Positions 46,263-58,500 are shown, numbered from the stretch's first letter. The stretch is 64,000 bases of DNA from Maribacter dokdonensis DSW-8 (GCF_001447995.1 NZ_LDPE01000002.1:248001-312000); one strand, 5' to 3'. Notes: generated by a model not told the origin, from the sequence alone. Numbers and translations: made by a program.

Positions 46263-47894
46263 TTACGATGAACAGTCGCACAGTTTTAATTTTGTGCCAG
46301 GTTTTAAATTATTACCACTAATACCGTTCCATTTTCGCAAATTTTCAATAGTAACTCCAGGATATTTTCTAGAAATGGTCCATAATGAGTCTCCACTTCT
46401 TACTTCATGAATTTTTGAATTGTTGGCAACCGCAGTTCTAGTAGGGGTTTCCCTAGGTTTAACAGATGAAGTAGGTTTTTTTCGTGGGTAAATGGTCAAT
46501 CTTTGGCCTATGCGTAAATTATTACTTCGCAAACCGTTCCATTGCTTTAGTTGACTTACACGAACACCGTAGCGTTCTGCTATTTTACCAAGAAAATCGC
46601 CATCTCTTACTCTATATCGAATACTGTTCTGTTCTGCTTGTTTTTGAATCTCAGCAACAATACTCTCTTTCTCTTTAAGTTCATTTTTTACATGGGCATA
46701 AATTGCTTCTTCATTAGCAACAAACTTTCCCATTTCTCGCACGGGTAACCTCAATGCGTTAGGTTTTCCTTCTACGAAAGGAATAACATCTAATTTGTAA
46801 TGCGGGTTAAGTATTTTTAATTCCTCCTTGTCAATAGCTGCCAATTCAGAAATTTGATCAAATGTTATTAGGCTTTTAACATGAACAGTATCTGTTTCAA
46901 AATAGGCACGATCCACTTTTTTAGATCTTAAACCATGTTCCTCGGCATATTCAAATATATACATGGTAGCTTGAAAAGCAGGAACATACCCCGCCGTTTC
47001 ACGTGGTAGATTTCTTCGAATATTCCAATAATTTCGTTGTCCGCCACTTCTACGAATAGCTTTGTTTACGTTTCCTGGACCAGAGTTATACGCTGCTAAA
47101 GCCAAATCCCAATCATCATAAATTCTATGCAATCTATTAAGATAATTGGCGGCAGCTGCGGTAGACTTAATAGGATCGCTACGCTCATCAACATAACTAT
47201 TGATATTAAGCTTCATTTCTTTACCGGTACCGTACATAAACTGCCACAATCCCGTTGCCCCTACCCTAGAACGTGCTTTGGGGTTCAATGCAGATTCTAC
47301 GATTGACAAATACTTCATCTCCAATGGAATATTATTATTGTCAAATTCCTGTTCAAATAAAGGAAAGTAAAATTGGCTAATGGTAAGCATGCGTTCCATT
47401 AAATCTCTTTTTCTGGTAAGAAAAGATTTTATTACGCTTTCCAATGATGAGTTATATTCAATGTTGAACGGTGTTCTTTCGTTCATTCTAGCCAACCGCA
47501 TCCTCAAAGTATCGGTAGGTAGGTCCAAAACAAAAGTCGTTGTTGTATCTGGTTCCGTTAGTACCTCTTGGTACATTTCGTTGAAAAGTGGTGCGGCATC
47601 TACAAGCTCTTTCATCCAAAGACTATCAAACTTTGCAGCAAGTGCATTGTCTTGAAGGTTATAGGTGGATGATTCCGTTGGCTTAAACAATGCCAAAGAC
47701 TCTGTATTGGAGCTTTTAACTATTTTCAGTTGCTCTAATGGTACTACACTATCTGTAGAATCTTGAGCTACAATTAAATTACTTTGTAAAGAGTCTTGTA
47801 CCGTAGTGCCGGTATCTTTTTGTTGGGCAGCACCTATAATAGGAAACAGTGCCAATCCAAAACAAAAACAATTATAGGTTATTTTATTCATCAT
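46263..47894 (-). CDS. mltD: MltD-like lytic transglycosylase with LysM domains
   Basis: 543 residues from the ATG at 47894 (MMNKITYNCFCFGLALFPIIGAAQ, a signal peptide); the frame remains open further upstream but that part lacks a signal peptide. The SLT domain (about 170-300) has the catalytic Glu in SIVESALNPKARSRVGATGLWQ and AAYNSGPGNVNKAI. Two LysM domains at the C-terminus (about 415-465 and 492-540; RYRVRDGDFLGKIAERYG and HEVRSGDSLWTISRKYPG) bind peptidoglycan. It cleaves glycan strands in the periplasm. It is followed by DUF4837 at 13 nt. Confidence 0.92.
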   Translation of the reverse strand: MMNKITYNCFCFGLALFPIIGAAQQKDTGTTVQDSLQSNLIVAQDSTDSVVPLEQLKIVKSSNTESLALFKPTESSTYNLQDNALAAKFDSLWMKELVDAAPLFNEMYQEVLTEPDTTTTFVLDLPTDTLRMRLARMNERTPFNIEYNSSLESVIKSFLTRKRDLMERMLTISQFYFPLFEQEFDNNNIPLEMKYLSIVESALNPKARSRVGATGLWQFMYGTGKEMKLNINSYVDERSDPIKSTAAAANYLNRLHRIYDDWDLALAAYNSGPGNVNKAIRRSGGQRNYWNIRRNLPRETAGYVPAFQATMYIFEYAEEHGLRSKKVDRAYFETDTVHVKSLITFDQISELAAIDKEELKILNPHYKLDVIPFVEGKPNALRLPVREMGKFVANEEAIYAHVKNELKEKESIVAEIQKQAEQNSIRYRVRDGDFLGKIAERYGVRVSQLKQWNGLRSNNLRIGQRLTIYPRKKPTSSVKPRETPTRTAVANNSKIHEVRSGDSLWTISRKYPGVTIENLRKWNGISGNNLKPGTKLKLCDCSS

Positions 47895-47898
47895 GGGG

Positions 47899-47906
47899 CA
47901 AAAATA
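47899..47906 (-). promoter_or_regulatory. -7 promoter element (TATTTTTG) of the MltD-like gene
   Basis: On the minus strand TATTTTTG ends 4 nt before the ATG at 47894, implying a leaderless or near-leaderless mRNA. Confidence 0.35.
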
Positions 47907-48011
47907 TCTTAACGGAACAAACGAAAATCGTACATTTTTTACTGAGAATAAAATATATTCTCTTAAAATGCACAAATTTTCGTTATATACCGTTTGTCGA
48001 TAACGCCCTGA

Positions 48012-49202
48012 CTACGCTAATATTGCAGCGATCCCTGGCAAGGTTTTGCCTTCTAAACTTTCTAACATTGCCCCTCCGCCTGTTGATACATAGCTAACTT
48101 TGTCCTCAAAGCCAAATTGTTTAACGGCAGCAACTGAATCTCCACCACCTACTAACGAGAATGTTCCCGCTTTTGTAGCTTCAGCAATATAATTACCAAC
48201 TGCAATGGTACCACCTGCAAATTTCTCCATTTCAAACACACCGATCGGTCCGTTCCAAAGAATGGTTTTAGAATTTAAAATGACGTTTTTAAATATCTCT
48301 AAGGTTTTAGGTCCGGCATCTAAACCTTGCCAACCATCAGGAATTTTGTCTACATCCACTATTTGGGTGTTTGCATTTGCATCAAAATCATCGGCAGCAA
48401 GCACATCTACAGGAATATGGACGTTTACATTTTTCTGTTTTGCTTTTTCAAGAATTTCCATTGCAAGATCCATTTTATCGTCCTCGCAAATAGAATCTCC
48501 AACTTTACCACCTTGAGCCTTAATGAAGGTATAAGTCATACCCCCACCGATAATTAAATCATCTACTTTATCTAAAATGTTTTCTATAATCGTAATCTTA
48601 GAAGATACTTTTGCACCACCAAGAATAGCTAATACAGGTTTTTCACCAGTAGCCATAACTTTCTCAATAGCATCTATTTCCTTTGCCAATAAATAGCCAA
48701 AACATTTAGCTTCTGGGAAAAATTTAGCAACAATTGTAGTTGATGCATGAGCACGGTGCGCAGTACCAAAAGCATCATTGACATAAACATCACCAAGTTT
48801 GGAAAGTTTTTCAGCAAAACCTTCATCACCTTTTTCCTCTTCGTTATAGTATCTTAAGTTTTCTAATAAAAGTACTTCTCCGTTCTTTAATTCCGCAACG
48901 GCTTTTTCAGCTTCATCACCAACACAGTCACTAACAAATTTAACGGCAACACCAATAATTTCAGACACTGCATCTACAATATGGCTCAATGATAAATCTG
49001 GATTGCGTTCTCCTTTTGGTCTACCTAAATGGCTCATAAGAACGGCACTACCACCATCTTCCAACACTTTTATAATTGTAGGTTTTGCAGCCTCAATTCT
49101 ATTGGTATCGGTTACTTCAAAGTTTTCGTTAAGTGGTACATTGAAATCTACCCTTATTAACGCCTTTTTATCTTCAAAATTAAAGTCATTTAATACTTTC
49201 AT
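48012..49202 (-). CDS. pgk: Phosphoglycerate kinase
   Basis: 396 residues, the normal bacterial length. Signature [20 protein letters not shown] near the N-terminus, [29 protein letters not shown], the hinge [31 protein letters not shown], and the nucleotide site [28 protein letters not shown]. It makes ATP from 1,3-bisphosphoglycerate in glycolysis. It is monocistronic and divergent from holB. Confidence 0.98.
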   Translation of the reverse strand: MKVLNDFNFEDKKALIRVDFNVPLNENFEVTDTNRIEAAKPTIIKVLEDGGSAVLMSHLGRPKGERNPDLSLSHIVDAVSEIIGVAVKFVSDCVGDEAEKAVAELKNGEVLLLENLRYYNEEEKGDEGFAEKLSKLGDVYVNDAFGTAHRAHASTTIVAKFFPEAKCFGYLLAKEIDAIEKVMATGEKPVLAILGGAKVSSKITIIENILDKVDDLIIGGGMTYTFIKAQGGKVGDSICEDDKMDLAMEILEKAKQKNVNVHIPVDVLAADDFDANANTQIVDVDKIPDGWQGLDAGPKTLEIFKNVILNSKTILWNGPIGVFEMEKFAGGTIAVGNYIAEATKAGTFSLVGGGDSVAAVKQFGFEDKVSYVSTGGGAMLESLEGKTLPGIAAILA

Positions 49203-49225
49203 CTATTTATCCTTTTGTTAGTTAA

Positions 49226-49233
49226 CAAATGTA
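49226..49233 (-). promoter_or_regulatory. -7 promoter element (TACATTTG) of pgk
   Basis: TACATTTG on the minus strand, 23 nt before the pgk ATG, fits TAnnTTTG; no clear -33 element. Confidence 0.35.
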
Positions 49234-49293
49234 AAGATTAAAAGGTTTGTGATAAAGTGCTAATAAGGATAATTTACACTCAATACCCTTAAA

Positions 49294-49321
49294 TTTGTTG
49301 TGCTATAAACAACTATATTTG
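49294..49321 (+). promoter_or_regulatory. Promoter candidate of holB
   Basis: TTTG at 49294-49297 and TATATTTG at 49314-49321 with a 16-nt spacer, slightly shorter than usual. The second element ends 5 nt before the holB ATG. Confidence 0.35.
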
Positions 49322-49326
49322 AATCT

Positions 49327-50487
49327 ATGTTATTCAAAGAAATTTTAGGGCTTTCCCATATCAAAAATCATCTGTCTTCAAGTACAGATGCTGGTAGAAT
49401 ACCCCATGCGCAACTATTTGTGGGTCCAGAAGGCTGCGGACTGCTGCCTATGGCTTTGGCTTACGCCCAATATATAATATGTCAAAACTCCAATGGCGAA
49501 AACAATGGTGGTAATGAAGCGTGTAATCTAAAATTTAAATCATTTGCCCACCCAGATGTACATTTTGCTTTTCCGGTCTCCAATTCTAACAAAGTAAAAT
49601 CACATGCAGTGAGCAACCACTATATGAAAGAGTGGCGTGAATTTATCATGGAGCAACCTTATGGCAATTTATTCGATTGGTACAGACATATAGAAATTGA
49701 AAAAAAACAAGGGCAAATAGGAGTAGACGAAGCTCAGGACATTGTTAAAAAGCTTTCTTTAAAATCATACGAAGGAGGCTACAAAGTCATGATCATTTGG
49801 ATGGCAGAAAAGATGAACACCGCCGCATCCAACAAATTATTGAAACTTATTGAAGAGCCGCCAGAAAAAACAATTTTCTTGTTACTTTGCGAAGATGAGG
49901 AACAGATCATACAGACCATTAAATCTAGATGTCAAGTAGTACATTTTCCTCCTTTAGCAGAAGATGCCATTGCTACGGCATTAGTTGAAAAGGGAGCCAA
50001 TAAACCAGAAGCTATGCTTTTGGCACATGAGGCGAATGGAAATTTCAACAAGGCCCTAGATCTTTTAAATAAAGATTCTGAAGATCTGGTTTTTGAAAAT
50101 TGGTTTGTACAATGGGTTAGAACTGCATTTAAGGCAAAAGGTAATAAAGCTGCAATTCATGATCTTTTATTGTGGAGTGAAGAAGTAGCGAAAACAGGTA
50201 GGGAAACACAGAAAAACTTTTTAAGTTATTGCATTACTGTTATGCGGCAAGCCCTAATGATCAACTATGGTGCAGAAGAACTAGCTTATTTAAGAATACA
50301 TGCAGAAGGGTTTCAATTGAAAAAATTTGCTCCCTTTGTTCACGAGAATAATATTCTTGACATTACCAAAGAATTGGAAGATGCCATTTACCATGTGGAG
50401 CGTAACGGTAACTCAAAAATTATATTTACCGATCTATCTATTAAACTTACACGGTTACTTCACAAAAAAAAGACCGAACTTAAATAA
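49327..50487 (+). CDS. holB: DNA polymerase III subunit delta'
   Basis: 386 residues. AAA+ domain starting MLFKEILGLSHIKNHLSSS, with a degenerate P-loop GPEGCGLLPMALAYAQY that lacks GKT/S, as is normal for the non-ATPase delta' subunit. MNTAASNKLLKLIEEPPEKTIFLLLCE and TIKSRCQVVHF (the Ser-Arg-Cys motif of clamp loaders) follow. It is part of the clamp loader that places the sliding clamp on DNA. The DoxX gene begins 6 nt after its stop. Confidence 0.93.
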   Translation: MLFKEILGLSHIKNHLSSSTDAGRIPHAQLFVGPEGCGLLPMALAYAQYIICQNSNGENNGGNEACNLKFKSFAHPDVHFAFPVSNSNKVKSHAVSNHYMKEWREFIMEQPYGNLFDWYRHIEIEKKQGQIGVDEAQDIVKKLSLKSYEGGYKVMIIWMAEKMNTAASNKLLKLIEEPPEKTIFLLLCEDEEQIIQTIKSRCQVVHFPPLAEDAIATALVEKGANKPEAMLLAHEANGNFNKALDLLNKDSEDLVFENWFVQWVRTAFKAKGNKAAIHDLLLWSEEVAKTGRETQKNFLSYCITVMRQALMINYGAEELAYLRIHAEGFQLKKFAPFVHENNILDITKELEDAIYHVERNGNSKIIFTDLSIKLTRLLHKKKTELK

Positions 50488-50493
50488 ACCTAA

Positions 50494-50892
50494 ATGGAGA
50501 TATTAATGAACAACGCTACAGAAGTTTTATTGCTATTATTTTTAATCATTACCTTTTTACAAAGTGGTTTTGATAAAATTACCGATTGGAACGGAAATGT
50601 CTCATGGCTTAAAGAGCATTTTTCTAAAACCCCGTTTAAAAATAGTGTTCCACTGCTGGTTGGGATAATTTTGGTAACAGAAGTTATTGCAGGACTTTTA
50701 TGCGTTATTGGCACTTACCAAATTTTGAGTTCTGGTAATACCACTTTTGCAATGTATGGCGCAGTATTATCAAGTATAACACTTTTAATGTTGTTATTTG
50801 GGCAACGTGTGGCCAAGGATTACGAAGGAGCTAAAACTATTGCCGTTTATTTTATACCTACAATATTATTGGTGTTTTTGCTACAATCTTAA
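50494..50892 (+). CDS. DoxX-family membrane protein
   Basis: 132 residues, four membrane helices (about 8-22, 46-68, 80-100, 112-130). Features of DoxX/DoxD-like small proteins are LQSGFDKITDWNGN near the start and VPLLVGIILVTEVIAGLLCVIG. Function is not established for this branch. It is co-transcribed with holB; the ATG at 50506 (MNNATEV) is an alternative start. Confidence 0.85.
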   Translation: MEILMNNATEVLLLLFLIITFLQSGFDKITDWNGNVSWLKEHFSKTPFKNSVPLLVGIILVTEVIAGLLCVIGTYQILSSGNTTFAMYGAVLSSITLLMLLFGQRVAKDYEGAKTIAVYFIPTILLVFLLQS

Positions 50893-50935
50893 GGAAGTAT
50901 AGCCTATAAAAAAAAGGTTCATTTATTAAAAAAGC

Positions 50936-50963
50936 AAAACCCTCCAAGTTGGAGGGTTTTTTT
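50936..50963. terminator. Terminator between DoxX and tRNA-Cys genes
   Basis: AACCCTCCA pairs with TGGAGGGTT around a 3-nt loop, with a T run on the plus strand for DoxX and a shorter one on the minus strand, where it could end the tRNA transcript. Confidence 0.9.
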
Positions 50964-50964
50964 G

Positions 50965-51035
50965 AGGCATCGAGCGGATTCGAACCGCTGTACAAGCTTT
51001 TGCAGAGCTCTGCCTAGCCACTCGGCCACGATGCC
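50965..51035 (-). tRNA. tRNA-Cys (anticodon GCA)
   Basis: 71 nt. Acceptor stem GGCATCG/CGATGCC, D-arm with GCCGAGTGGCTAGGC, anticodon stem GAGCT/AGCTT with loop CTGCAAA giving GCA, T-arm GCGGT-TCGAATC-CGCTC (last pair imperfect) and a U discriminator, the usual identity base of tRNA-Cys. CCA is not encoded. Confidence 0.95.
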
Positions 51036-51133
51036 CTTTTTTAGCGAGAGCAAAAATAAACAATTTATACCAATCTAAGCTGCATTCACAACCAAGAAAT
51101 TGTAGTAAATTATAATATTTAAGGTGGATGATT

Positions 51134-51505
51134 CTAGTTTACCAATTGACCACGTTGCAAATTCAATGATACGGTTACCTTTTCTACATCTCCGTTAATG
51201 GGCGGATTGATTTTGGAAACAGAAACCATTGCAGTGTCTACGGTAGGCAATTCAATAAAAATTCTATCAATGATTCTTTTGGCAACATGCTCCAACAATT
51301 TTGATGGTATTGCCATTTCTTGCTTTACAATTCTGTTGATATGAACATAGTCTACCGTGTCCTTTAATTCATCTGTGACCGAAGCTTTTAATAAATTCGT
51401 ATCTACGGAAACGTTGACCAAATAATCACTGCCAATATTAGTTTCTTGTGGCAAGCACCCATGATGGGCGTATGCTTTTATATTCTCTAATTGTACTTTA
51501 CCCAT
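51134..51505 (-). CDS. folB: Dihydroneopterin aldolase
   Basis: 123 residues, full length. Start MGKVQLENIKAYAHHGCLPQE with the active-site HG, a middle VDYVHINRIVKQEM, KLLEHVAKRIIDRI with the conserved Glu-His, and VSKINPPINGDVEKVTV. It cleaves dihydroneopterin in folate synthesis. It lies 44 nt after the sprF-like gene on the same strand and 98 nt before the tRNA-Cys gene. Confidence 0.95.
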   Translation of the reverse strand: MGKVQLENIKAYAHHGCLPQETNIGSDYLVNVSVDTNLLKASVTDELKDTVDYVHINRIVKQEMAIPSKLLEHVAKRIIDRIFIELPTVDTAMVSVSKINPPINGDVEKVTVSLNLQRGQLVN

Positions 51506-51549
51506 TACTTATATTCTGGAGTACAAATTTAATGAATCTCCCTGTAGCT

Positions 51550-52503
51550 TTAGTATGTACAACGACAATTACTGATCCCTTGAAATAAATCTACCCCTAA
51601 GGTGATTACGTGTGTACCTGAACTATAGCCAAGAAGTTCGTTTAAAATTACCTGATAAGAATATCCGAAGTAAAAATTACTCTTCTTTAAACCTGCAATA
51701 GGAGCTATGTAAAGTGGGTTTCCTATTTGATCGTTCAAGAAACGATAGTTCACCCCAGCATAAAAGTAATCTTCAAAATCATAAAACCTGAACTTTAAGT
51801 TTAGATCCGTAACAGATCTACCATCACTCTCAAATAACTGAAACAATACAGAAGGCTCAACTTCTACTTTACTAGTTCTTTTCTTCATATATCTATATCC
51901 GGTATAGATATAGTAGTTTCTTAATCTATTAGGCTCATATAATTCATTAAAATTACTTAGATCCTTATCTAAAATGTTTGATGCGTTGGCACTGAAATAA
52001 AACTTATCGTACCTGTACAATACACCAATATCAAAGTTATGGTTGGTGGTTGCCTTATCTCCAACATACGCCGGATCCGCAATTAAATCTGGATTAGAAT
52101 TGTCTATTCTAAATTGATTGTAGTTGTAAGACAATCCAAAAGATAAAAACTCATCATCATAACGATCTAAAGTCAAATGGTGTGCAAATGATAATCTTGC
52201 ACCCTGTTGTTTGGTTTCACCATTACTGTCATTATACAAGACCATACCAATACCCGATTTTTCTCCTATTCGCATATCTGCTGCAAGAGATTGGGTATCT
52301 GGCGCATCTTTAATACCTACCCATTGGGTAAGACCATTCAATCTTATTTTAACATGGTCACCGATACCTGCGTAAGTTGGGGACATTACAAAGGGGTTAT
52401 CGGCAAGATATTGAGATAATTGAGGTATAGTAAGCTCTTGCCCTCTTGCGGTGAGCACGCTTATAAATAATACCAGTGTCAATAGACTGTTCCGCATCAT
52501 CAT
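51550..52503 (-). CDS. sprF: PorP/SprF-family T9SS outer membrane protein
   Basis: 317 residues. Signal peptide (MMMRNSLLTLVLFISVLTARGQ), then LTIPQLSQYLADNPFVMSPTYAGIGDHVKIRLNGLTQWVGIKDAPDTQ, the family opening, and a C-terminal beta-barrel region with alternating strands ending in LGVDLFQGI. PorP/SprF proteins help specific T9SS cargo across or onto the outer membrane; SprF is required for surface display of SprB in Flavobacterium johnsoniae. Here it follows the SprB-like gene with a 15-nt gap, the same order, which supports the sprF label. Confidence 0.9.
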   Translation of the reverse strand: MMMRNSLLTLVLFISVLTARGQELTIPQLSQYLADNPFVMSPTYAGIGDHVKIRLNGLTQWVGIKDAPDTQSLAADMRIGEKSGIGMVLYNDSNGETKQQGARLSFAHHLTLDRYDDEFLSFGLSYNYNQFRIDNSNPDLIADPAYVGDKATTNHNFDIGVLYRYDKFYFSANASNILDKDLSNFNELYEPNRLRNYYIYTGYRYMKKRTSKVEVEPSVLFQLFESDGRSVTDLNLKFRFYDFEDYFYAGVNYRFLNDQIGNPLYIAPIAGLKKSNFYFGYSYQVILNELLGYSSGTHVITLGVDLFQGISNCRCTY

Positions 52504-52518
52504 TTTTAGGTTAAGTTT

Positions 52519-55500
52519 TTAACGGTATAGGGTAAAGTGTCCAACAAATTCTCTTTCGTCTCTATCGCCATTTAGTTTAACTACGTACCAGTAGTCTCCC
52601 GTTGGCAATTCATTGTCTAAATATGTTCCGTCCCAACCTTCAGAATCAACAGATTGTTCAGAAACCACTCTACCATAACGATCAAATATTTTTATTAGTA
52701 TTTCTGGGTATTGCTCAATATTTCTTGGGATCCATAAATCGTTCTGCCCATCTCCATCTGGGGTAAAGAAATTAGGTATTTCCACGTCTATAAACTCCAT
52801 AAATATATTTGCTACCCTTGAGCATCCATTCTCATCAACTACACGAACTTCATAGGTATCTGTTCTAGTGATATAGAAGGTATTGCTATCGCCATTATCT
52901 ATTCCATCAAAATAATAGGTGTAACCTTCTCTACCACCTTCAACAACAGCTGTTATTTCGTTCATGTTATTTTGTTCCAATGCTAGAGTCAATGGCTCAA
53001 AATCCTCAATTACAAAATCAATAGTTACAAAACACCCGTTAGCATGGGCAATAGTAATGTAATGGTTGCCCGGTGCCGAGTTTCTAAAATCAGGATTCAA
53101 TTGAAGATCTGCAGGGTCCACAGAATCTATTGCGTATAACACATCTCCAATTACACTATCATCTTCTAATGTGATGTTCACAAAATTATCTGGCACATTA
53201 CCCGAACATTCGTAAACAGGAATTACCGTTGCATTAAGGTTTACTCCCGATTCAATATCAACTACAACATTGGTATCACAACCATTGGCATCTTTAATTA
53301 CAATGATGTAATTACCTGCTGCCATATCATAGAATTCAGTTCTGTTCAGTACAAAATCTTCATCGCTATTAGAATTCAACGCTGTACTATATGGTGCCGT
53401 ACCTCCTGAGATATCAAGAATTATAGTACCATCTTGACTATCAACACAAATTTCCGGTGTAGTCTCTACTTCAACAACCAAACTTGATGGTTCAGAAATA
53501 GTATACGTTAAGTATTCAAAACAACCATTTTGGTCTTGAGCTATAACAGTATACTCTCCAGGACCCAATTCTGTAAACGTGTTTTCATCATAGAATTGGT
53601 TCAGATTTGGTGAAATTGCATATTGATAACCACCTGCTCCACCAGATAATGTAACCGTTATTTCACCGTTGTTCTCTCCTTCACAAGTAATATCAACAAC
53701 ATTGTCTGTATAAGAAAGAGGTGTAGGTTCTACAATAATAACCTCTTTTGGTGTTGTTGTACAATCATCACTAACTACAGTTACATAATACGTACCTGCT
53801 CCCAAATCTCTAAACACACCTTGAGATTGTGGACCGGCAATTCTAGAAGCTACGCTTAAAGAACTATCTGTAAACAACTCATATTGGTAGTTACCTAATC
53901 CGCCATCTGCAGTTGCATAAATGATAGCCGTGCTTTCACCTGTACAGTTCAGTACCGCAGCAGAGGTATCAACCGTTAATTCTAAAGCAGGAATCTCACT
54001 TTCTGTAATTGCATTTGAAACTGCAGACTCACAACCGTTAATAGCATCACGTACATAGAATTGATATCTACCGGCAGGATACATACCTGTTTCAGGTAGC
54101 CCTAACGGATTACTGGTCATAGGCAAGAAGTTGACGTTATCAACGCTATACTCATATGTTCCGCTTCCACCTGTGGCAGTAAGTTCAAACTCAGCACCAG
54201 TAGTACAGGTCAATGCATCTGTTCTAATTAAACTTGCCTGTACTTCTGTTGGCTCTCTTACCTCAACAACATTTGTTGTGGTATCACAGTTCCACCCATC
54301 GACTACGGTAACGCTATAGAAACCTGCGCCTAGATCCGTAAAATTAGGATTGGTTTGAACACCAGTCGTTGTAGTAATCGTAGTACCGGTTTCATTATAG
54401 AAATTCAACTGATAGCTATAATTTCCACTACCGCCACCTGTTACATTTGCAGTTACAACCGCTCCTGTATCACCGTAACAAGCTAGGTCTGTTACAAGCG
54501 GAGTTGCATTAGCCACTATAGGTGTTGCTGGCGTTAATGTTTCAGTATAATTTACAATACATCCGGCATCATCGGTAATGCTTATTGTGAAAGCACCCGC
54601 AGCTAAATCTGTAAAGACTCCTTCATTTACATCGTCCATGGTATAAACATCACCAGTTGTAGTGTTGGTCAATACGATATCATAAGGACTATAGCCGCCC
54701 TCTATTTCAACTCTAATAACCCCTTGATCATCTGTACAAGTAGCTTCTGCCAAAGGCGTTATCACACCGCTCAGTGGTCTATCCGGAGAAATTATTGTCA
54801 CCATATTTGTATCTTCAGAACAAAAGGGAACATCTGTTTCTGTAATGGTAACATAGTAGCTACCACCGGATAATCCTGTTATTGTTCTTGGATTAACACT
54901 GGTATCCGAAGCAGTTGCTGCTATAACCGATGCTCCTGCGGCGTTGAACACTTCATAAGTGTAATTTCCGGTATACCCGTCAATATCAATTTCCAAACTT
55001 CCATTGGTATCACCAAAACATGTAACTTCTGTTATAGCCGTTGCCGTAGCAGTTATAAAATCGAACGGAGCAATCGTATAACTTTCCGTATTAACATAAC
55101 AACCCGTATCTAAATCTGTAACTCTAAATACATAGGAACCAACAGTATTTAAATCGTAAGTTGCAGATGTTGCTGTTGTACTAACCAAAGTACCTGTGGC
55201 ATTACCAATTGGTAACAATTCATAACCATAGTTATGTGCCAAACCATTATCAACTACTGAAATTGTTATTCTCTCATCGTTTGTACATGTAATTACGACA
55301 TCTTGAGCTACTGTAGCCGTAAATGTATTTATAGGTTGAATTGTAACGGTATCGAAAGTGGTACAACCATTGGCATCTTTTACGTAAACATCTATGGTTT
55401 GTACGCTTCCATCGTCCGTAACATTGAATGTATTTGACGCTTGGAAAATAACATTATCAATACTGTATAGGTATGGTGCGGTTCCTGTACCTGTACCAGC

Positions 55501-58500
55501 CGTAGCTGTTATAGTCGCAGTATTTACACTATTATCTGCCGCACAACTAAATTCTGTTGCTGTTGCAGAAACGGTTAATTGCGTTGGTTGAGTAATGGTT
55601 TCATTCTTAACAGCATCACAGCCTCTACTAGAAATTACTCTTACTTGGTATTCTCCTGCAGCTAAACCTGTAAACAACGGATCGTTTTGAGCTGGCACAA
55701 TTGGCGTTACCAAATCTGCAATATCATATAATTCATATTGATAAATAGGATTATCATCTGTTGCCGGATCAATATTGGCTCTAATACTACCGTTACTATC
55801 CCCAAAACAACTTACATTAACAATAGTTGCATCTAATAATACAGGGTCTACTGGAGCATCTAGAACTTGAGTTACCGTTCTTTCACAAACTGGATTTGTC
55901 GTATCTAAATCCCTAACCACAAAAGTATATGTTCCAGCCTCTGTTAAGTTTGTAAACACACCTGTTGTTTGAGTTACCACAGAACCTAATGGAGTATTCA
56001 TTTCAAACTCAAGGTTTGTTGAACCACCGGTTACATTAACCGTTATTTCTCCACCCGGAGTCACCGTACAATCAATAGACTTATCTACTGTCGTAGAAAC
56101 ATCCATTTGTTCATAAAGTACCACCGCATTAGTTGTAAAAGTACAGCCCCATTGGTCTATAATAGTAACATCATAACTACCAGCACCAAGACCTGAGAAT
56201 ACTCTAGTGTTTTGTGGTGCACGGAAATCAGTACCGTTTAATCTTAATTGGTATGTATAATTACTTCCTTGACCGCCAGTAGGCACACTTACTTCAATTT
56301 CTCCTTGTAAGTTGGTGCAGTTCTCTATGTTTACATCTAATGTTGCTGCTATTGGGTCTGGAACATCAAGTACAATATTGTCTTGAATTAATCGCTCACA
56401 ACCTTCAGCGTCACGAGCCCATGCTTGGTAAGTACCAGCAGGTAACAAATCAAAAGTAGCGTTAGTTACGAAATCTGTAGTTGCAGGAGCGCTTGTACCA
56501 ACAAAATACGTATAACCACCCCAACCACCTTCAACATCGGTAATGGTAATTGAACCATCATTTCCTGGTACACATGTAATATCAGTTACTACCGTAGATC
56601 CGCTGATATCAGCTGTAGGACCGTTAATAGTGAACGCTTCTGTATTTGTACAGAACGGGTTGTTGTCTTGTGTAATAGAAACATAGTAACTACCTGCAAA
56701 TAAGTCAATATCTGCTGTAGGTCCATTTGTTGTTGCTTCTGAACCAGAAATAACAACCGTATCATCACTAGTATCTGCTAATGTTCCCTCAGTGTCATAA
56801 ATAGTCCAAGTAAATCCGCCAGGGTAGGTTGCATCAACTAATTCAAAGTTCACAGCACCTGTATTGGTTCCAAAACAAATTACATCACTTGTTTTAACAA
56901 CATCGATAGTAAATGTGTTTGGCTCTTCTATAGTTTCTGCAACAGAAACCACACAACCCGTATCAATATGTCTTGCCAATATCGTATACGATCCCGCAGA
57001 CAAACTACCGAAAACGTTAGAAGTTTGGTAGTTAGCACCATTATCAATGCTATATTGAAACCTAGTTGGGTCGCTTAAAGTAGATGTCACCACTACCGTA
57101 ATTTCGCCATCGCTACCAGGAGCACATGTAACCGTATTTGAAACCGAAGCGTCTATATCGGTAATTTCATCAAAAGGAAGAACAGTAGCTGTTGCGCTAC
57201 CAGAACAACCCTTGTCATCATAAACATTGATGGTATAAGTATCACCAGCTCTATTTGTAACCACTAATACATTTGATGCACCAGATTGTACCACAGCCGA
57301 ACTGCTATCCACAAATTCATAGATTACATAGTTACCGCTACCACCGGTAATGGCAGTCTCGTCAACTGTAATTGTAGCATTGTTAGGATTATTACCAGCA
57401 GTACAACCGAATTCTACAACTGTAGTATCTATGTTCGATATTACTGCAGGTTCGTCTATTACAATGTTACCTGATGCCGTAGTACAACCGTTAGTTCCTG
57501 TTGCCGTTACAACGTATGTATTTGGAGGTAAGCCTTCAAATGTATTGTTACTTGCATTGAATGTTCCTGCTACTGGAGATATCGTAAATGTTAACGGATT
57601 TACTCCGTTTTCAACTTGTGTCAAAGTGATTGACCCATCGTTAGCTCCAAAACAAGTAATATCTATATGCGAATCTGTAAAAACAGGTTGAATAGCAGGA
57701 GCCAACTCTTGCGTTACCGTAATTTCACAAACAGGATTTGTAGTATCTAAATCTCTTATTAAGAAACTATACGTTCCATCAATGGTTAAGTCCGTAAATG
57801 TTGCATTATTGGTTTGCGTAACCGCAGCACCTGTTGGAGGTGTCATTATAAACTCTAGGTTTGATGAACCACCGGTTACATTGATAGTGATAGTACCACC
57901 TGGTGTACCCGTACAATCAATAGCTTTGTCTACCGTAGTAGTTGCACTTAACTGTTCGTATAATTCTACTGGAGCAGTTGTAAATGTACATCCCCATTGA
58001 TCTGTAATGATCACTTCATATGCTCCGGCTCCTAAACCTGAGAAAACTCTAGTGTTCTGCGGAGCACGGAAATTAGACCCATCCATTACCAATTGGTAGG
58101 TATAGTTACTTCCTTGACCGCCGGTTGGTACACTAACTTCTATTTCTCCCTGTAAGTTTGTACAATTCTCTATGTTTACTGCTAATGTTGCCGCAATTGG
58201 GTCTGGAACATCAAGCACAATATTATCTTGTATTAATTGCTCACAACCTTCAGCATCACGAACCCAAGCTTGGTATGTACCAGCAGGTAACGAATCAAAA
58301 GTAGCGTTAGCTACGAAATCTGTAGTTGCAGGAGCACTTGTGCCAACATAATAGGTGTAGCCACCCCATCCACCATCAACATCGGTAATGGTTATGGTAC
58401 CATCATTTCCTGGTACACAAGTAATATCAGTTACTACTGTATTACCCGTAATAGCTGCATCTGGACCTGCAATATTGAAAAATTCAACATTGGTACAGAA

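Noticed and set aside
47895..47975. Longer N-terminus of the MltD-like protein
   Set aside because: The extra 27 residues hide the signal peptide that begins at the ATG at 47894, and a -7 promoter element lies within them.
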